Positions 38,364-39,268 of a stretch of DNA of 39,268 nt are shown piece by piece (the stretch's first letter is position 1; the number at the start of each line of letters is the position of its first letter). The notes beneath the pieces were generated by a model. That model was not told where the DNA came from. It saw only the letters and a program-made list of their open reading frames with translations, and did not search any database. A program made the translations under genes and the position numbers. Location: positions 1 through 39,268 of the forward strand of contig NZ_JAUSUX010000025.1 of NCBI RefSeq assembly GCF_030813795.1. The letters run 5' to 3'. The stretch comes from Desulfofundulus luciae (GTDB lineage Bacteria; Bacillota; Desulfotomaculia; Desulfotomaculales; Desulfovirgulaceae).

Positions 38364-39268
38364 TTGAATAAGGGCAGGCTAAAAAAGGTTTTCCCGGGAG
38401 GCAATACCTGCCGGGGATTTTATTCGTTTTACGACTACATCATTGAACCCGACGCCACCCGCATTTTTGTTATTAAAGGAGGGCCCGGTGTCGGGAAGTC
38501 CACGTTCATGCGCAAGATTGGCGAAGAAATGCTGGAGCGGGGTTACGACGTGGAATTCCATTGCTGCTCTTCGGACAACGGCTCGCTGGACGGGGTAGTT
38601 ATTCCGGCCATCAAGGTGGCGCTGCTTGACGGCACCGCCCCCCACGTGGTTGACCCCAAAAACCCGGGAGCAGTGGATGAAATCGTGCATCTGGGGGATC
38701 ACTGGAACGAAGAAGGCCTGCGGGCACATAAAAAGGAAATCCTGGCTTTAAACCAGGAAATAGGACGGCTCTTTAAACGGGCCTACAGCTACCTGGCCGT
38801 CGCCCACCTCTTCCTGGAAGAGGTGCGCAGCTATTACCGGGAAACGGGCGCCTTCAATGTAGGGGCTTTTGATAAGCTGTCCCTCGATCTGACCCATGAA
38901 ATTTTTGCCGGGCAGGAGCGCCAGACAGATAACCCCAGAGCCCGCCACCTTTTTGCCACAGCCATTACCCCCGACGGAACGGTGAGCTACCTGGACACTA
39001 TCGTTGGTCACTTAAAGAAACGTTATATTATCAATGGTGATGATGGTACGGGCAAGACCACCCTGGTCCGGCGGATTATGGATGCCGCTTTAATGCGCGG
39101 GTTCGACGTGGAGGCTTATCACTGCGCCCTGGACCCTTCCCGGATCGAGCACCTGGTGATACCCGGGCTGGACCTGGCGGTGGTCAACTCCGTGGAGCCC
39201 CACTATTATAAACCCCAAGACGGCGACGTGGTTGTGGATACCATGACCTGTGTCAGGCCCGTGTCCGA
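38364..39268 (+). CDS. PRK06851-type P-loop ATPase (partial at right edge)
   Basis: The only plus-strand gene. It starts at the TTG at 38364 (NKGRLKKVFPGGNTCRGFYS) with GGGGGG 8 nt upstream and stays open to the window end, giving at least 301 residues. It has two P-loops: GGPGVGKSTF (about 48-57) and NGDDGTGKTTL (about 220-230), so it is a tandem ATPase. Signature text includes FHCCSSDNGSLDGVVIPAI, LLDGTAPHVVDPKNPG and, after the second P-loop, YHCALDPSRIEHLVIPGLDL. It matches the conserved, functionally unassigned PRK06851 family of spore-forming Firmicutes. It diverges from the ANTAR 2 gene. Confidence 0.88.
   Translation, partial: MNKGRLKKVFPGGNTCRGFYSFYDYIIEPDATRIFVIKGGPGVGKSTFMRKIGEEMLERGYDVEFHCCSSDNGSLDGVVIPAIKVALLDGTAPHVVDPKNPGAVDEIVHLGDHWNEEGLRAHKKEILALNQEIGRLFKRAYSYLAVAHLFLEEVRSYYRETGAFNVGAFDKLSLDLTHEIFAGQERQTDNPRARHLFATAITPDGTVSYLDTIVGHLKKRYIINGDDGTGKTTLVRRIMDAALMRGFDVEAYHCALDPSRIEHLVIPGLDLAVVNSVEPHYYKPQDGDVVVDTMTCVRPVS

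Noticed and set aside
1-39268. CRISPR arrays, rRNA genes or prophage
   Set aside because: No regularly spaced repeats, rRNA sequence or phage structural genes were seen.

Overview
The window looks like the chromosome of a Gram-positive, endospore-forming anaerobe of the Desulfotomaculum / Pelotomaculum / Desulfofundulus type (Clostridia, Peptococcaceae-like). The grounds are a moderately high G+C content, polypurine ribosome binding sites, many GTG/TTG starts, a heterodisulfide-reductase-like (Hdr) electron-transfer operon with TusA and DsrE sulfur-carrier proteins, an archaeal-type split glutamate synthase, a Spo0F-like regulator behind a Spo0A-box/SigH-like promoter, and ANTAR-controlled glutamine synthetases. 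The species is inferred by family resemblance only. Almost every gene lies on the minus strand; the one plus-strand gene runs off the right edge.

Layout. 1-2440 is a decayed accessory patch: an ISLre2-type transposase fragment, a methyltransferase stump fused to an IS200/IS605-like right end (omega-RNA-like), two small ORFs, a UPF0175/PIN toxin-antitoxin pair with a frameshifted toxin, and a broken small gene. A tRNA-Arg(CCG) follows, then L-lactate dehydrogenase. 3660-7160 is the cobalt importer cbiMNQO behind a cobalamin riboswitch with an unusually long leader. 7259-14650 is one operon: tusA, mvhD, an HdrA with a GltD-type module inserted, a second HdrA, a small helix-turn-helix-like protein, hdrC, hdrB and a DsrE-like protein. 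14750-20320 carries rimI/tsaB/tsaE with a small membrane protein, and thiL/thiC/thiE under a TPP riboswitch. 20346-23700 holds a Spo0F-like receiver, an amidohydrolase with a C26 peptidase, and mazEF. ilvN follows.

24605-38200 is a nitrogen-assimilation island. It contains the five-gene split glutamate synthase operon, three glutamine synthetase genes, a further FMN-type glutamate-synthase-like protein and two ANTAR response regulators. Leaders in front of the glt operon, glnA-1, the first ANTAR gene and (partly) glnA-3 show ANTAR-type hexaloop hairpins (A at loop position 1, G at position 4) overlapping intrinsic terminators. The locus therefore appears to encode both an antiterminator protein family and its RNA targets. 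The third glutamine synthetase has lost three key glutamates and is probably not a normal enzyme. Both ANTAR regulators have Glu in place of the phospho-accepting Asp.

Two short elements with 13-bp terminal inverted repeats starting GTA and 8-bp flanking duplications (24351-24566 and 27057-27127) look like IS66-related MITEs. One sits inside the glutamate synthase operon.
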